The position numbers were made by a program, and so were the translations under genes. The notes beneath the pieces were generated by a model. It did not search any database, was not told where the DNA came from, and was given only the letters and a program-made list of their open reading frames with translations. From NCBI RefSeq assembly GCF_007474605.1, contig NZ_VHKL01000008.1:248001-312000 (forward strand): a stretch of 64,000 bases of DNA, written 5' to 3'. Of the stretch, positions 38,945 to 47,774 are shown one piece after another (positions within the stretch are counted from its first letter, which is position 1; each line of letters opens with the position of its first letter). This stretch comes from Rhodoligotrophos appendicifer. GTDB lineage: Bacteria > Pseudomonadota > Alphaproteobacteria > Rhizobiales > Im1.

Positions 38945-40055
38945 GCGGCCTTCGGTCTTGATCGCGGCGATCTCGGGGCGGTCGCTGGCGGAGGCCGCTT
39001 CAGAATCGGGATTTGCGCCGCTGGTCGCCGATATGTTTGGAGACTTGGATACTTTGGCCCTGGCGCAAGACTGTGCCGTCGTCCCTGGCGACTTGGACAA
39101 GGGATTCGACGGCGATGCCCTTATCCTCGCCTTGGAGACCCTTGCGCAGGGGCGCCATCCCATCGGTGTCGTCTATGGCGGTGGCTTCGATGGCCGACCC
39201 GATCTGCTTGAGCGACTCGAGAAACGTCACCGACTGATCGGAAACCCATCTCAGGTTGTGGCACAGGTCAAGGATCCGTTCTGGTTTGCGGATGCCTGCA
39301 GCCGCCTCTCCATCCCCCATCCCCGCGTGGCCAAAAGTCCGGTTGCGGACGAATGCGAATGGTTGGTGAAGCGCGCCGGCGGTTCCGGTGGCGCCCATAT
39401 CCATCCGTTGAAAGAGAAGACGCTAAACGCTGACGAATACGTACAGGAACGCGTTGGGACACGGTCAGTTTCCGCCTTGTTTTGTGCAATGTCCCGGTCC
39501 TGCCAAATTCTGGGTTACAGCGATCAGTGGACGGATCAACAGGATGGGCAATCCTTCCTCTATGCCGGCACCGCGCGTCCCGCCGCGCTCTCGCATAATC
39601 TTGAAAAATCAATGAGTTACGCCGTTAGAGCGATGGCGACGGAGGCTGGGCTCGTAGGGCTCAACAGCGCGGACTTCATGGTCGACGAAGAGCAATTCTG
39701 GTTGCTGGAAATCAACCCGCGGCCGGGGGCCAGTTGCGACGTTTTCAGAGACCGTTCTCATTCACTGTTTGCCCGTCACGTGGCCGCCTGTAGCGGGTCC
39801 GAACCGGCGCCCTCCTGCATGTTCGATGGTGCGGCTGCAGCGGAAATCCTTTATGCATCCCAGAGGGTTGCTGCGGTCGCTGCGTTGGATTGGCCGGACT
39901 GGGCGGTGGACCGGCAGTCGCCGGGGTCGACGGTCGAACGGGGTTGGCCCCTGTGCACGGTGCGGGCCGAGGCGGCTACTGTTTTCGAGGCCAGGAAGTT
40001 GCTGGCCGAGCGGAAGAGGTACATGTCCAAGTTATTGAAAAACAACAGCGAATGA
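38910..40055 (+). CDS. ATP-grasp protein of the methylotroph C1 island (Orf5-like)
   Basis: An ATP-grasp ligase of about 381 residues, homologous to the Orf5-type protein in methylotroph islands. Hallmarks are [32 protein letters not shown] (ATP-grasp lid), and [30 protein letters not shown], with the metal-binding E and N. The fold resembles MfnD-type tyramine-glutamate ligases, so glutamylation of methylofuran or of H4MPT's tail is a reasonable guess but not shown. The start is uncertain: ATG 38910 (overlapping mtdB) or TTG 38958. It is coupled to mch by an ATGA overlap. Confidence 0.85.
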   Translation: MPSNSPATSSVERPSVLIAAISGRSLAEAASESGFAPLVADMFGDLDTLALAQDCAVVPGDLDKGFDGDALILALETLAQGRHPIGVVYGGGFDGRPDLLERLEKRHRLIGNPSQVVAQVKDPFWFADACSRLSIPHPRVAKSPVADECEWLVKRAGGSGGAHIHPLKEKTLNADEYVQERVGTRSVSALFCAMSRSCQILGYSDQWTDQQDGQSFLYAGTARPAALSHNLEKSMSYAVRAMATEAGLVGLNSADFMVDEEQFWLLEINPRPGASCDVFRDRSHSLFARHVAACSGSEPAPSCMFDGAAAAEILYASQRVAAVAALDWPDWAVDRQSPGSTVERGWPLCTVRAEAATVFEARKLLAERKRYMSKLLKNNSE

Positions 40056-41014
40056 CCATTCTGAGCGTCAATGCCAAGGCTCTTCGGCTGGTGGACAAGA
40101 TGGTCCGTGATGCTGCAGAATTGCGGATCTCGGTCACCACCGGCCCCCTCGGGGAGCGGCTGATCGATGCCGGCGCCGCCGTTGCCGGCGGGATCGAGGC
40201 CGGCCTGCATCTCGCCCGCATCTGCATGGGCGGATTGGGCACTGTCAGCGCTGCCGCGGATCGCGGGCCCGATTCCTGGCCATGGAGCGTCGTGGTGCGG
40301 TCGTCGCTGCCCGTCATCGCCTGCCTCGGCAGCCAATATGCCGGCTGGAGCCTCCATCACGGAGACGGTGGAGACGCCTATTTTGCCTTGGGATCGGGCC
40401 CGGCCCGCGCCCTCGCGCACAAAGAAGCGCTGTTCGATGAGGTCGCCTATCGGGATCAGGCCGATCATGGCGTGCTCGTGCTCGAGACCGACACGGCGCC
40501 GCCGCCCGTGATCGTCGAGAAAGTGGCGGAAGACTGCGGAATTCCTCCCTCGAATCTCACCTTCATCTACGCACCGACCCGCTCGCTGGCCGGCACGATC
40601 CAGGTGGTCGCCCGCGTTCTCGAAGTCGCCCTGCACAAGGCGCATGCGGTCCATTTCCCCCTCGAGCGCATTCTCGACGGGCTCGGCACCGCGCCCATTT
40701 CGCCGCCGCATCCAGACTTCGTGACAGCGCTTGGCCGCACCAACGACGCCATCATTTATGGTGGCCATGTTCATCTCTTCGTCTCGGGTTCGAAGGAGGA
40801 TGCGGAGGGACTCGCACAAGCCTTGCCCAGTGCAGGATCCCGCGATTTCGGTGCCCCGTTCGCGGAGATCTTCAAGCGCTTCAACGGCGATTTCTACGCC
40901 ATCGATCCCTTGCTCTTCAGCCCGGCGGAGGTCATCGTCACCGCTGTGGATCATGGCGCCTCGTTCCATTCCGGCGCCAGGAGCCGCGATCTTCTCGACA
41001 AGTCGTTTCGGTAA
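40052..41014 (+). CDS. mch: methenyl-H4MPT cyclohydrolase
   Basis: A 320-residue enzyme that hydrolyses methenyl-H4MPT to formyl-H4MPT. Family landmarks include [59 protein letters not shown] and [36 protein letters not shown]. It occupies the normal methylotroph island position, four bases into the ATP-grasp gene's stop. It sits between MtdB and Fhc in the pathway. High identity with the archaeal enzyme is expected of this family. Confidence 0.95.
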   Translation: MTILSVNAKALRLVDKMVRDAAELRISVTTGPLGERLIDAGAAVAGGIEAGLHLARICMGGLGTVSAAADRGPDSWPWSVVVRSSLPVIACLGSQYAGWSLHHGDGGDAYFALGSGPARALAHKEALFDEVAYRDQADHGVLVLETDTAPPPVIVEKVAEDCGIPPSNLTFIYAPTRSLAGTIQVVARVLEVALHKAHAVHFPLERILDGLGTAPISPPHPDFVTALGRTNDAIIYGGHVHLFVSGSKEDAEGLAQALPSAGSRDFGAPFAEIFKRFNGDFYAIDPLLFSPAEVIVTAVDHGASFHSGARSRDLLDKSFR

Positions 41015-41016
41015 CC

Positions 41017-41940
41017 GTGACCGTGAACCCCTTCGCGCCCCGCATCGCCCTGTTCGCCGAAACGCGCGACAGTCACGCGCGCGCTCTGTCTCGCCGGCTC
41101 GAGGCTGGCGGCGCCGAGGTGCGGCGCATCAGTCTTGCCCAGTGTTCCTTCGATACCACCCGGCGGATCGGCATTGTTCTGCCAGGTTACGGGCGGGCCT
41201 TGCCCGATGCCGCCATCGTCCGCTCCATTCCGTCGGGCAGCTTCGAGGCCGTGACGCGCCGTCTCGGCATCCTGCATGGTCTGCGGGAACAGGGCGTCCT
41301 GGTGTGGAACGATGCCCGCGCAATCGAGCGCTGCGTGGACAAGTCGACGACAAGCTTCCTGCTGGCGCGCGCCGGCATCGGCACTCCCGCCACCTGGACC
41401 GTCGAAAGCAAAGCCGAAGCGGAGCGCCTCGTGCGTCGCGAAATGATGTCCGGGCCGCTGGTGCTCAAACCGCTCTTCGGCGCCCAGGGCAGAGGCATCA
41501 GACTCATCCAGTCGCCCGCCGATCTTCCGGAGGCGGGGGACGTCGCCGGGGTTTATTACCTGCAGCGCTTCATCGGACTGGAACAGCAGGGATTTCGCGA
41601 CTATCGCGTCTTCGTGGTCGCGGGCCGGGCCATCGCCGCCATGGTCCGTCACAGCACTCATTGGGTCACGAATGTGAAGCAGGGAGGACAACCGCTGCCG
41701 CTGGACCCCGACCCCGAACTGGACTCCGTGGCTGTGCGTGCCGCAGCGGCCGTGGGCGCCGACTTCTGCGGTGTCGACATCATCCGCAACCGTGCGGGCG
41801 AGGCTGCGGTGTTGGAGGTCAACTCGATGCCGGCCTGGAGCGGCCTGCAGAAGGTAACGGAGGCCGACATTCCCGGAGAAATCGCCGCCGCGTTGCTGCT
41901 GGCTCTGGATTCCGTCCTGATGCGGAGGGACGTGGGTTGA
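41017..41940 (+). CDS. RimK-like ATP-grasp ligase (Orf17-like)
   Basis: A 307-residue ATP-grasp protein of the RimK family, matching Orf17 of methylotroph islands. GPLVLKPLFGAQGRGIRLI is the ATP-binding lid, with DYRVFVVAGRAIAAMVRHS, and the acid/metal motif VLEVNSMPAWSGLQKV closes it. Related enzymes (MptN, CofF) add glutamate to H4MPT or F420, so a glutamyl-ligation role on H4MPT or methylofuran is likely by analogy. The GTG at 41017 begins two bases after mch. The stop overlaps the TTG of the CitG-like gene. Confidence 0.85.
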   Translation: MTVNPFAPRIALFAETRDSHARALSRRLEAGGAEVRRISLAQCSFDTTRRIGIVLPGYGRALPDAAIVRSIPSGSFEAVTRRLGILHGLREQGVLVWNDARAIERCVDKSTTSFLLARAGIGTPATWTVESKAEAERLVRREMMSGPLVLKPLFGAQGRGIRLIQSPADLPEAGDVAGVYYLQRFIGLEQQGFRDYRVFVVAGRAIAAMVRHSTHWVTNVKQGGQPLPLDPDPELDSVAVRAAAAVGADFCGVDIIRNRAGEAAVLEVNSMPAWSGLQKVTEADIPGEIAAALLLALDSVLMRRDVG

Positions 41941-42797
41941 TCCCCACCGAAACCGACATTGCCAATGCCTTCATTGCGGCCTGCGTGGCCGAAATCGAGG
42001 CGCCCAAACCCGGAAACGTCCATCGGTTCGCGGACGGCCACGGTATGTCGGTGAAAGATTTTCTCACCAGCGCAGATGCCGCCGCAGCCTCACTTTCGCG
42101 CCGGAACACCCGCGTGGGGGAGCGCATCTTCGATGCGGTCACCGCAACAAAGGTGGCCGTAAATTGCAATACCAACCTCGGCATCATTCTGCTCGCTGCT
42201 CCGCTCGCGGCGGGAGCCGAGCTCGATGAGCCCCTGAGGGCGGGCCTGGCCACGGTCCTCACAGGCCTGGACATCGACGATGCCAACGCCGCCTTCGAAG
42301 CCATTTCGATCGCCGCACCGGCCGGCTTGGGCACGGTGGAGGAGCAAGACGTTCGCGGTCCCGCTACCTGCAGCCTGAGCGAGGCGATGATGCTGGCATC
42401 GTCGCGGGATCGGATTGCCAGAGCCTATACGGATGATTTCGACGAGATCTTCGGTCTCGGGCTCACCGCACTCGACGAGGCCGTCGAGCGGAATATTTCC
42501 GAATGGTGGCCGGCGACAGCCGTCTATCTCGCGCATCTGTCCGCCGCGCCCGACAGCCATATCCACCGCAAGCACGGGCTTGAAAGGGCGCAAGCGGTCC
42601 GGCTGGAGGCCAAGGAGCGGCAGGACGACCTTCTCGCTCTCGCCGATCCTGAGGTCATCCTCGAACGCCTGCTCGATTTCGACCGCGCGCTCAAGGCTTC
42701 AGGATTGAATCCCGGCACCTGTGCGGATCTCACGGTCGCCACGCTGTTTGCTGATCGGCTGCAGAGTATCTTGAAGAAAAACGCTGGTAGTGGTTGA
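41937..42797 (+). CDS. triphosphoribosyl-dephospho-CoA synthase-like protein (CitG family, Orf7-like)
   Basis: A 286-residue CitG-domain protein like Orf7 of methylotroph islands. Visible residues include EIEAPKPGNVHRF near the start (the CitG phosphate-binding PKPGNV), NTNLGIILLAAPL and WWPATAVYLAHLSAAPDSHI. CitG transfers phosphoribosyl from ATP to dephospho-CoA; here an analogous ribosyl or phosphoribosyl transfer to a pterin or furan precursor is possible. It starts at TTG 41937, eight bases after a GGAGG and overlapping the upstream stop (TTGA), with no better ATG. Confidence 0.85.
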   Translation: MIPTETDIANAFIAACVAEIEAPKPGNVHRFADGHGMSVKDFLTSADAAAASLSRRNTRVGERIFDAVTATKVAVNCNTNLGIILLAAPLAAGAELDEPLRAGLATVLTGLDIDDANAAFEAISIAAPAGLGTVEEQDVRGPATCSLSEAMMLASSRDRIARAYTDDFDEIFGLGLTALDEAVERNISEWWPATAVYLAHLSAAPDSHIHRKHGLERAQAVRLEAKERQDDLLALADPEVILERLLDFDRALKASGLNPGTCADLTVATLFADRLQSILKKNAGSG

Positions 42798-42939
42798 CTG
42801 AAGCTACGCGGAAGCATTTCCGCTCTATCTGGCCAACCGGTCCGGCGCCCTGCTGGATGCTGTCAACAAGGATAGCCGCACTGCCGCTTCGCGTAGCGGG
42901 CGGCCGTGGCAGAAGCATGCAAAGGGAGGAACTTGGCTT

Positions 42940-43446
42940 ATGGCAAAGATCAACAAGGTTTGCGTCGGTGAATCCCTCGTCGGCGAGGGTAACGAAGTCG
43001 CCCATATCGACTTGATCATGGGACCCAGAGGAAGTGCGGTCGAGTCGGCGTTCTGCAATGCATTGGTCAACAACAAGGATGGGTTTACCTCGCTCCTTGC
43101 GGTCATCGCACCAAACATGCCCTGCAAGCCGAATACGGTGATGTTCAACAAGGTCACCATCAAGGGCGCTAAGCAGGCGGTGCAGATGTTCGGACCGGCA
43201 CAACATGCGGTCGCGCTCGCGGTTCAGGACAGCGTCGCGGAAGGGGTCATTCCCGCCGACGAGGCCGACGACCTCTTCATCTGCGTCGGCGTCTTCATCC
43301 ACTGGGAAGCGGCAGACGACAAGAAGATCCAGCAGTACAATTACCAAGCCGTCAAAGAGTCGATTGCTCGCGCAGTGGCCGGCGAACCCAACGCCGCCGA
43401 GGTCACCCAGAAGCGCAACTCCGTCACGCATCCGTTCGCTGCGTAA
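42940..43446 (+). CDS. fae: formaldehyde-activating enzyme Fae
   Basis: A 168-residue Fae. It condenses formaldehyde with H4MPT to methylene-H4MPT, the entry step. [41 protein letters not shown] and [43 protein letters not shown] are signature blocks; the His of EVAHID is the catalytic one. The ATG at 42940 follows AAAGGGAGG. It is the last plus-strand gene of the island, with a GC hairpin just after the stop. Confidence 0.97.
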   Translation: MAKINKVCVGESLVGEGNEVAHIDLIMGPRGSAVESAFCNALVNNKDGFTSLLAVIAPNMPCKPNTVMFNKVTIKGAKQAVQMFGPAQHAVALAVQDSVAEGVIPADEADDLFICVGVFIHWEAADDKKIQQYNYQAVKESIARAVAGEPNAAEVTQKRNSVTHPFAA

Positions 43447-43460
43447 CCGCTTCGAAGGTA

Positions 43461-44051
43461 TCAAAATGAGGGGGCCCCGTGCCCCCTCGATTCCTTCGGA
43501 AATTTCTCCTCAACCCGCATCATCAGCCAGTCCCAGGCCTGCTGCTCCTCGGGGCCTGCGGTCTTGGATACCGCAATTTCCAGATAGGCGATCTCCGCCT
43601 CGATCTTCTCCCGTGGCAGCATGTCGATCCGGCTCACCAGTATTGCCAATTCGAGCACGGCCGCCTTTGCCCGGTTCAAGCCGCGGAACGGTGCATGAGT
43701 GACGACCGTCAGCACCTTGCAGCGAAATCGCGGGCGCAACGGATCATCGGTGACATCGACCACAGCCATCTCGGCATGGGCTAGGCTCGCCTGGAGTCGA
43801 GGCACACTGAATCTCGGCATCTCGATGGTCGGCCAGTCCCGGCGCCCCGTCAGACAACCGGCGATAATCCTGATATCGTCTACATAATTCGCGACGGCAA
43901 AAGGATTTTCTTCGAGGTTCTTCAGTGTGGCCGACGGGCGGAAGGGCGCGATCACCCAATAGTCGCTGTCCTCGATCAGACCCAAGGGAGCGATATGGAC
44001 CTGGCCGTTGAGGCCGCTTGTGGTCACCACGCATTCGCGGATCATGGGCAT
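43461..44051 (-). CDS. DUF447 family protein of the C1 island
   Basis: A 196-residue protein of the DUF447 family, found in methanogens and in methylotrophic bacteria with H4MPT. It has a flavin-reductase-like barrel in the first part (MIRECVVTTSGLNGQVHIAPLGLIEDSDYWVIAPFRPSATLKNLEENPFAVANYVDD) and a helical end. A flavin-dependent step in pterin or furan biosynthesis is a guess. The ATG at 44051 follows the DHPS-like stop by four bases. It overlaps the hairpin shared with fae. Confidence 0.83.
   Translation of the reverse strand: MPMIRECVVTTSGLNGQVHIAPLGLIEDSDYWVIAPFRPSATLKNLEENPFAVANYVDDIRIIAGCLTGRRDWPTIEMPRFSVPRLQASLAHAEMAVVDVTDDPLRPRFRCKVLTVVTHAPFRGLNRAKAAVLELAILVSRIDMLPREKIEAEIAYLEIAVSKTAGPEEQQAWDWLMMRVEEKFPKESRGHGAPSF
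43468..43488. terminator. GC hairpin between convergent fae and DUF447 gene
   Basis: GAGGGGGC and GCCCCCTC pair around a CCCGT loop just downstream of the fae stop and inside the end of the DUF447 gene. This placement suits a bidirectional terminator, but there is no long U tract in either direction. Confidence 0.5.
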
Positions 44052-44055
44052 CGGT

Positions 44056-45450
44056 TCAGCCCTTGGTCTTTGCACGCAGCGTATGTCCAGCCTCGGCGAG
44101 GCGGGATTTATCCTCACTCCGCTGATCAACCGCAACGCCCCAGTTCAGCGGCTCATCTTGGGCATAACGCTTACCGAGACGAAAGGCTGTCTCAGCTTTC
44201 ATCAACTCGGTCCCGAGATAGAAGGCGTGAGCGCCGTCTTGCTCGACGCCGAGTTTGGGAAAAAGCGACATTGCGTCTCCCGCCACATGGTGCCCGTCGG
44301 CGTTGTAAATGTGGATCCCCTCGCTGGTCACCTCAATGCGGAAATTTCGGTCGCGGACCTGACGGGCCAGGGTGGCGACTTCCGCGGGAGTCGACGCATA
44401 GGGGATGCGGTCATGGAGTTGCAGCAGAGCACTGCTGTAGTCGCGTGGCAGGCTATGGTCCCGACGTGCTGCATGCATGATACGCCGCGAGATGTCATGT
44501 TCCTGAATGGTGCGGCGGGTATGGGGGCTCACATGAACCACCAGGACATTGGCGATGTCCAGCTCCGAGCAGATTCCCATCAACATCGCCGTGACCCCAC
44601 CCGTATCCGCGTCCGTGAGCTCAGTGAGGTTGCCGGTTCCCATGAGGATGGGGGCATCCGGGTAAGTCCGCCGAAGCTCGGCATAGCGACTGAGAGAGTC
44701 CATGAAACCAAAATGGATCGGATCAAGGATCGGATCTGCGACCCAGCTGATCCCGGCGCGATCCGCCATCTCCATGGCCTCGAACAGGGAGGCCATGTCA
44801 CCATGCATTTCAGGGATGAGAATGGCTGCCGCTCCGGTGTCCTGAGCAATGGACAGTGTGCTTCGATTGAGACTCAGCAACCAATCCGCGCCAGCCTTGG
44901 CGCCACGCTCGAGTTCCTCAGGATCTGCCGAGTCCACGCTCACCTGCAGACCTGCAGCTTTCAACTCGCGGACCGCGTCCTCGAGATGAGGAAAGGGCGC
45001 CCCCGGCAAGCATCCAAGATCAATGACGTCGGCCCCTTCGCTGCGCAACAACAGGCCGCGTGCGACGACAGCATCAACCGCCAAGGCTGGAGCATCAACG
45101 ATCTCGGCGAAAATTCTGACGGCATGGGCCGACAGATCCGGTGGCGGTCCCACGCGCCCCAGGAAGCGAGGCAGATCTACGAGCTCATCCGGCCCGCGCT
45201 CAAAGACAACTCCGAACCTCGCTTTCAGGCGGCCAAGATCAACCCTCGCGCGGCCTGGAAGAATGACCTTGTCTGTTTCCGGAGGAAGCATCAGGCGACG
45301 CTCGATGATCGCCTCTGTCATGAGAGCTGCGACTTTGACGCCGATGTCGACGATGGACCACCGAAAATTAAGGTCGGCCAATTCGCACAGAATCTTTTCG
45401 AGACGTGGCCTTGCAAGCCGGCCGGTCACAAATGCAAAGTGCTCAGGCAT
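44056..45450 (-). CDS. dihydropteroate synthase-like protein (DUF6513)
   Basis: A 464-residue protein of the DHPS-like group in methylotroph and methanogen C1 islands. The first ~110 residues (FAFVTGRLARPRLEKILCEL...) form the DUF6513-type domain. A DHPS-like barrel follows (GADVIDLGCLPG, LQVSVDSADPEELERGAKAGADWLLSLN, SWVADPILDPIHFGF, PILMGTGNLTELTDADTGG). It probably acts on a pterin in H4MPT assembly, since the barrel keeps DHPS topology, but the substrate is unproven. It overlaps the kinase gene upstream by eight bases. Confidence 0.85.
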   Translation of the reverse strand: MPEHFAFVTGRLARPRLEKILCELADLNFRWSIVDIGVKVAALMTEAIIERRLMLPPETDKVILPGRARVDLGRLKARFGVVFERGPDELVDLPRFLGRVGPPPDLSAHAVRIFAEIVDAPALAVDAVVARGLLLRSEGADVIDLGCLPGAPFPHLEDAVRELKAAGLQVSVDSADPEELERGAKAGADWLLSLNRSTLSIAQDTGAAAILIPEMHGDMASLFEAMEMADRAGISWVADPILDPIHFGFMDSLSRYAELRRTYPDAPILMGTGNLTELTDADTGGVTAMLMGICSELDIANVLVVHVSPHTRRTIQEHDISRRIMHAARRDHSLPRDYSSALLQLHDRIPYASTPAEVATLARQVRDRNFRIEVTSEGIHIYNADGHHVAGDAMSLFPKLGVEQDGAHAFYLGTELMKAETAFRLGKRYAQDEPLNWGVAVDQRSEDKSRLAEAGHTLRAKTKG

Positions 45451-46060
45451 GGAGGGGGTGGTGTGAAGCCACCGCGCCCGTCACTGCAGCAACCAAATCT
45501 GCCTGCGATCCTGGACCAAGTAGGACAAGTTCTTGGGGCCACCGCTTCAGCATTGCGGGAAGAGCAGGATCGACCAGACCGGCATCCACTGCAGCCTCTA
45601 CCGACATAGCCTGAGATGCCGGAGCTGCGTGCTTTATCAAAACCAGTCTTCTACCGCCGATCTGACCGCCGAACCAAGCCGCCAGGCTATCCGATGTAAC
45701 CTCCCAGGACTGTTGAATCTCGGAGTCAGCCAAGGCCATGGCCGAAGGGCACCAGACGGGCACCAAGCCCTCGCGAAGGACGCTGTTGATCTCCGCAACC
45801 GTCGATGTTGCCCTCAGTCTCCCAGTCAGGCTGCAGATCGCATGCGCGTACTGCTCCATGGCGAGCAATGCCATGTGGTGGGCCGCCGCGTCGCTGAAAC
45901 CCATTTTCGGCTGCAGCTCGCGAACAATATCTGCGAAGGGACCGCCGCCCGGCACCAGAACGATACGGCCGCCGAGCATTTCAAGGCTGTGCAGCCACTC
46001 TGTTAGCGCGGCTGAACGAGCGTAGCTTCCTCCCAGCTTGACGACCGAGACTTTCGTCAT
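45443..46060 (-). CDS. amino-acid-kinase-fold protein (MfnE-like)
   Basis: A 205-residue AAK-superfamily protein. VVKLGGSYARSA and RIVLVPGGGPFADIVR are the nucleotide and phosphate loops. It resembles archaeal MfnE, which phosphorylates aminomethyl-furanmethanol phosphate in methanofuran synthesis, and Orf9 of methylotroph islands. A role in methylofuran synthesis is inferred from that resemblance and from coupling to the MfnB-type gene (four-base overlap with 46057). It overlaps the DHPS-like gene by eight bases at its stop. Confidence 0.8.
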   Translation of the reverse strand: MTKVSVVKLGGSYARSAALTEWLHSLEMLGGRIVLVPGGGPFADIVRELQPKMGFSDAAAHHMALLAMEQYAHAICSLTGRLRATSTVAEINSVLREGLVPVWCPSAMALADSEIQQSWEVTSDSLAAWFGGQIGGRRLVLIKHAAPASQAMSVEAAVDAGLVDPALPAMLKRWPQELVLLGPGSQADLVAAVTGAVASHHPLHA

Positions 46061-47169
46061 GCGCGCTCCATGCTCGCAGACATTTCCTCCAAGGCCGATT
46101 GAGCCGATTCATTCTCACGAATGATCTCAATGCCGACACTGCCATTGCCGATATCCAGCTTCGTCACCTTCACCGCAACCCTCAAGGCGCGAGGCTCATC
46201 CAGGACCCGTTCGGCCAGCTGTTCGGCCAGAGTTTCCAGAAGAACGACGTGTCCTGCCGAGCAGATTTCGGTAATGGCGTCGGTGACGACGTCGTAGGAG
46301 AAGGCATTGCGCATGTCGTCGAACCGCGCTTTGGGTGCTGCGATCTGGACGTTCACGTCGAACCTTACACGCTGCTCGCGGCCCAGTTCACTGGAGTATG
46401 CTCCAACGGGCATGGACTTGATCACGCCCTCAACGACCACTCGGTCCAAGCCTCCTGGTCGCATTTCGCCATTTTTGCGAATTCTTGGACGCGTCTGATG
46501 CACCAGATCGGCGATCTCGCGCACGGCATCCAGGCTCAGAGCCGATTTTCTATCACCACGGCAAAGAGCGCCCCGAAACCCGATCACATCGGGCAAAAGT
46601 GGAAGTAACCGGGGAACATCCGGGGCCTCCAAGGACCCCGCCAATCCAACCATCAGCTGCAAATTCCGAGCAGCGTCGACCAAGCTTCTGAGGGTGCTCA
46701 AGTCAGCGAAGTCCAGAAGCCTTCCCCGTCCCTTCGCCGCGGTGTCCACGATCACACCTGAGAATCCTGATTGCTTCAGTATTTCAAGAAGATCGAGCGG
46801 TATTCCTTGGTCAGCGAATAGCACGCCGATCAGCTTTGCACTTTCGCTGACAGAGCTTAGCGCTCTGATGCAGTCCTCCCGACCTGGCTCGTTGAACAAC
46901 CCAACCTTGACGTAGTCGACGCTCGTCTGCGCCATGGATCTCGCAGCCGCCACGACCTGCTCGGGGATCATGGGTAGGTCGCCTGTCACTGCGCTTGTCG
47001 GTCGACGGCCTCTTAGTTGTGCTACCGCACCCGCAACAACCTCAGGCGGCAGCGCCCCGAGCGCTCCAGCCTTGGGATCTTTGAAATCGATGATATCGGC
47101 GCCGCCGGCCACAGCAAGCTCCGCCTCATGGGCTCCCACGACGCTGGCAAGCATCTTCACGCTCATCAT
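46057..47169 (-). CDS. MfnB-type furanmethyl-phosphate synthase fused to a FolB-like domain
   Basis: A 370-residue two-domain protein. Residues 1-235 are MfnB-like ((5-formylfuran-3-yl)methyl phosphate synthase): K30 in IIDFKDPKAGALG and K146 in VDTAAKGRG, with a TIM-barrel pattern. Residues 242-355 are a dihydroneopterin-aldolase (FolB) domain: RVVVEGVIKSMPVGAYSSELGREQRVRFDVNV, YDVVTDAITEI and VKVTKLDIGNGSVGIEI, with E261 and K337 as the likely catalytic pair. The fusion would join methylofuran and H4MPT synthesis in one polypeptide. It starts at ATG 47169 in an ATGA overlap with the DUF3280 gene (47166 possible). Confidence 0.85.
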   Translation of the reverse strand: MMSVKMLASVVGAHEAELAVAGGADIIDFKDPKAGALGALPPEVVAGAVAQLRGRRPTSAVTGDLPMIPEQVVAAARSMAQTSVDYVKVGLFNEPGREDCIRALSSVSESAKLIGVLFADQGIPLDLLEILKQSGFSGVIVDTAAKGRGRLLDFADLSTLRSLVDAARNLQLMVGLAGSLEAPDVPRLLPLLPDVIGFRGALCRGDRKSALSLDAVREIADLVHQTRPRIRKNGEMRPGGLDRVVVEGVIKSMPVGAYSSELGREQRVRFDVNVQIAAPKARFDDMRNAFSYDVVTDAITEICSAGHVVLLETLAEQLAERVLDEPRALRVAVKVTKLDIGNGSVGIEIIRENESAQSALEEMSASMERA

Positions 47170-47690
47170 TGAGCCACCTGCGGTATCAAGCGGTTGCGCA
47201 TCAAGTACTTCAATCCTCTCGACCATGACTCATCGGTATTGCCTCGAATATCGACGCTCCCACCGGCAAGAAGCTTTCCGGACTGCGTATCTTTAACCTG
47301 AACCCGGATGCCGAGGATAAGATTCGACACCTTGTGTACAAAACCGGTGACGACGACGTCGCTCCCCAGAGTGCGCGCAAGCTGCAACTCGCACCCCTCA
47401 CAAGCAAAAAGATTGATTTTTTTAGCCTCTTGAGCAACCGAGTCAGTGCTGACGATCCTGAATTTGCCTGTAGCGGCTAGGTCCTGTCGCAGTTGCTGAG
47501 TCAGTCGATCCAGGCGCTGGCGTTCAGCCGCCGATACCTGCCCGTCGGGACTTGCCACGCCTGTATCGAGAAATTCGAATGCAAAGACAGCAGCCGTCCT
47601 CGGGGACTCCGACGCCATTGCGATCCCGCATTGTGAGATCGTCAGAAAGAAACATAGTCTCAACAGTTTAAAGGGCTTCACAACGCTCAT
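47166..47690 (-). CDS. DUF3280/DUF2380-type exported protein
   Basis: A 174-residue exported protein. The signal peptide is about residues 1-26 (LLRLCFFLTISQCGIAMA). The mature part (AAVFAFEFLDTGVASPDGQVSAAERQRLDRLTQQLRQDLAATGKFRIV) matches the DUF3280/DUF2380 group found near methylotrophy genes. FACEGCE contains a CxxC that could bind metal or form a disulfide. It is co-transcribed with the MfnB-FolB gene and divergent from the lanthanide ABC operon. The function is unknown. Confidence 0.75.
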   Translation of the reverse strand: MSVVKPFKLLRLCFFLTISQCGIAMASESPRTAAVFAFEFLDTGVASPDGQVSAAERQRLDRLTQQLRQDLAATGKFRIVSTDSVAQEAKKINLFACEGCELQLARTLGSDVVVTGFVHKVSNLILGIRVQVKDTQSGKLLAGGSVDIRGNTDESWSRGLKYLMRNRLIPQVAQ

Positions 47691-47700
47691 CAGATCACTA

Positions 47701-47767
47701 TCATGGCGGGTGGCACCGAATAATAGTCACAACCGCACAGCGGTGAGGCTGATCATGTCATGGCGGG
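47701..47767. repeat. 10-base direct repeat in the lut/DUF3280 promoter
   Basis: TCATGGCGGG occurs at 47701-47710 and again at 47758-47767, where it overlaps the ribosome site and leader of the lutA-like gene. The 57-base centre spacing and the divergent position suggest a regulator site, but chance cannot be excluded for a GC-rich 10-mer. Confidence 0.4.
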
Positions 47768-47774
47768 AGGTTTC

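Noticed and set aside
42798-42939. In-frame open extension upstream of fae that could lengthen the enzyme
   Set aside because: No ATG, GTG or TTG occurs in that frame; the ATG at 42940 has an AAAGGGAGG site and matches the known Fae start.
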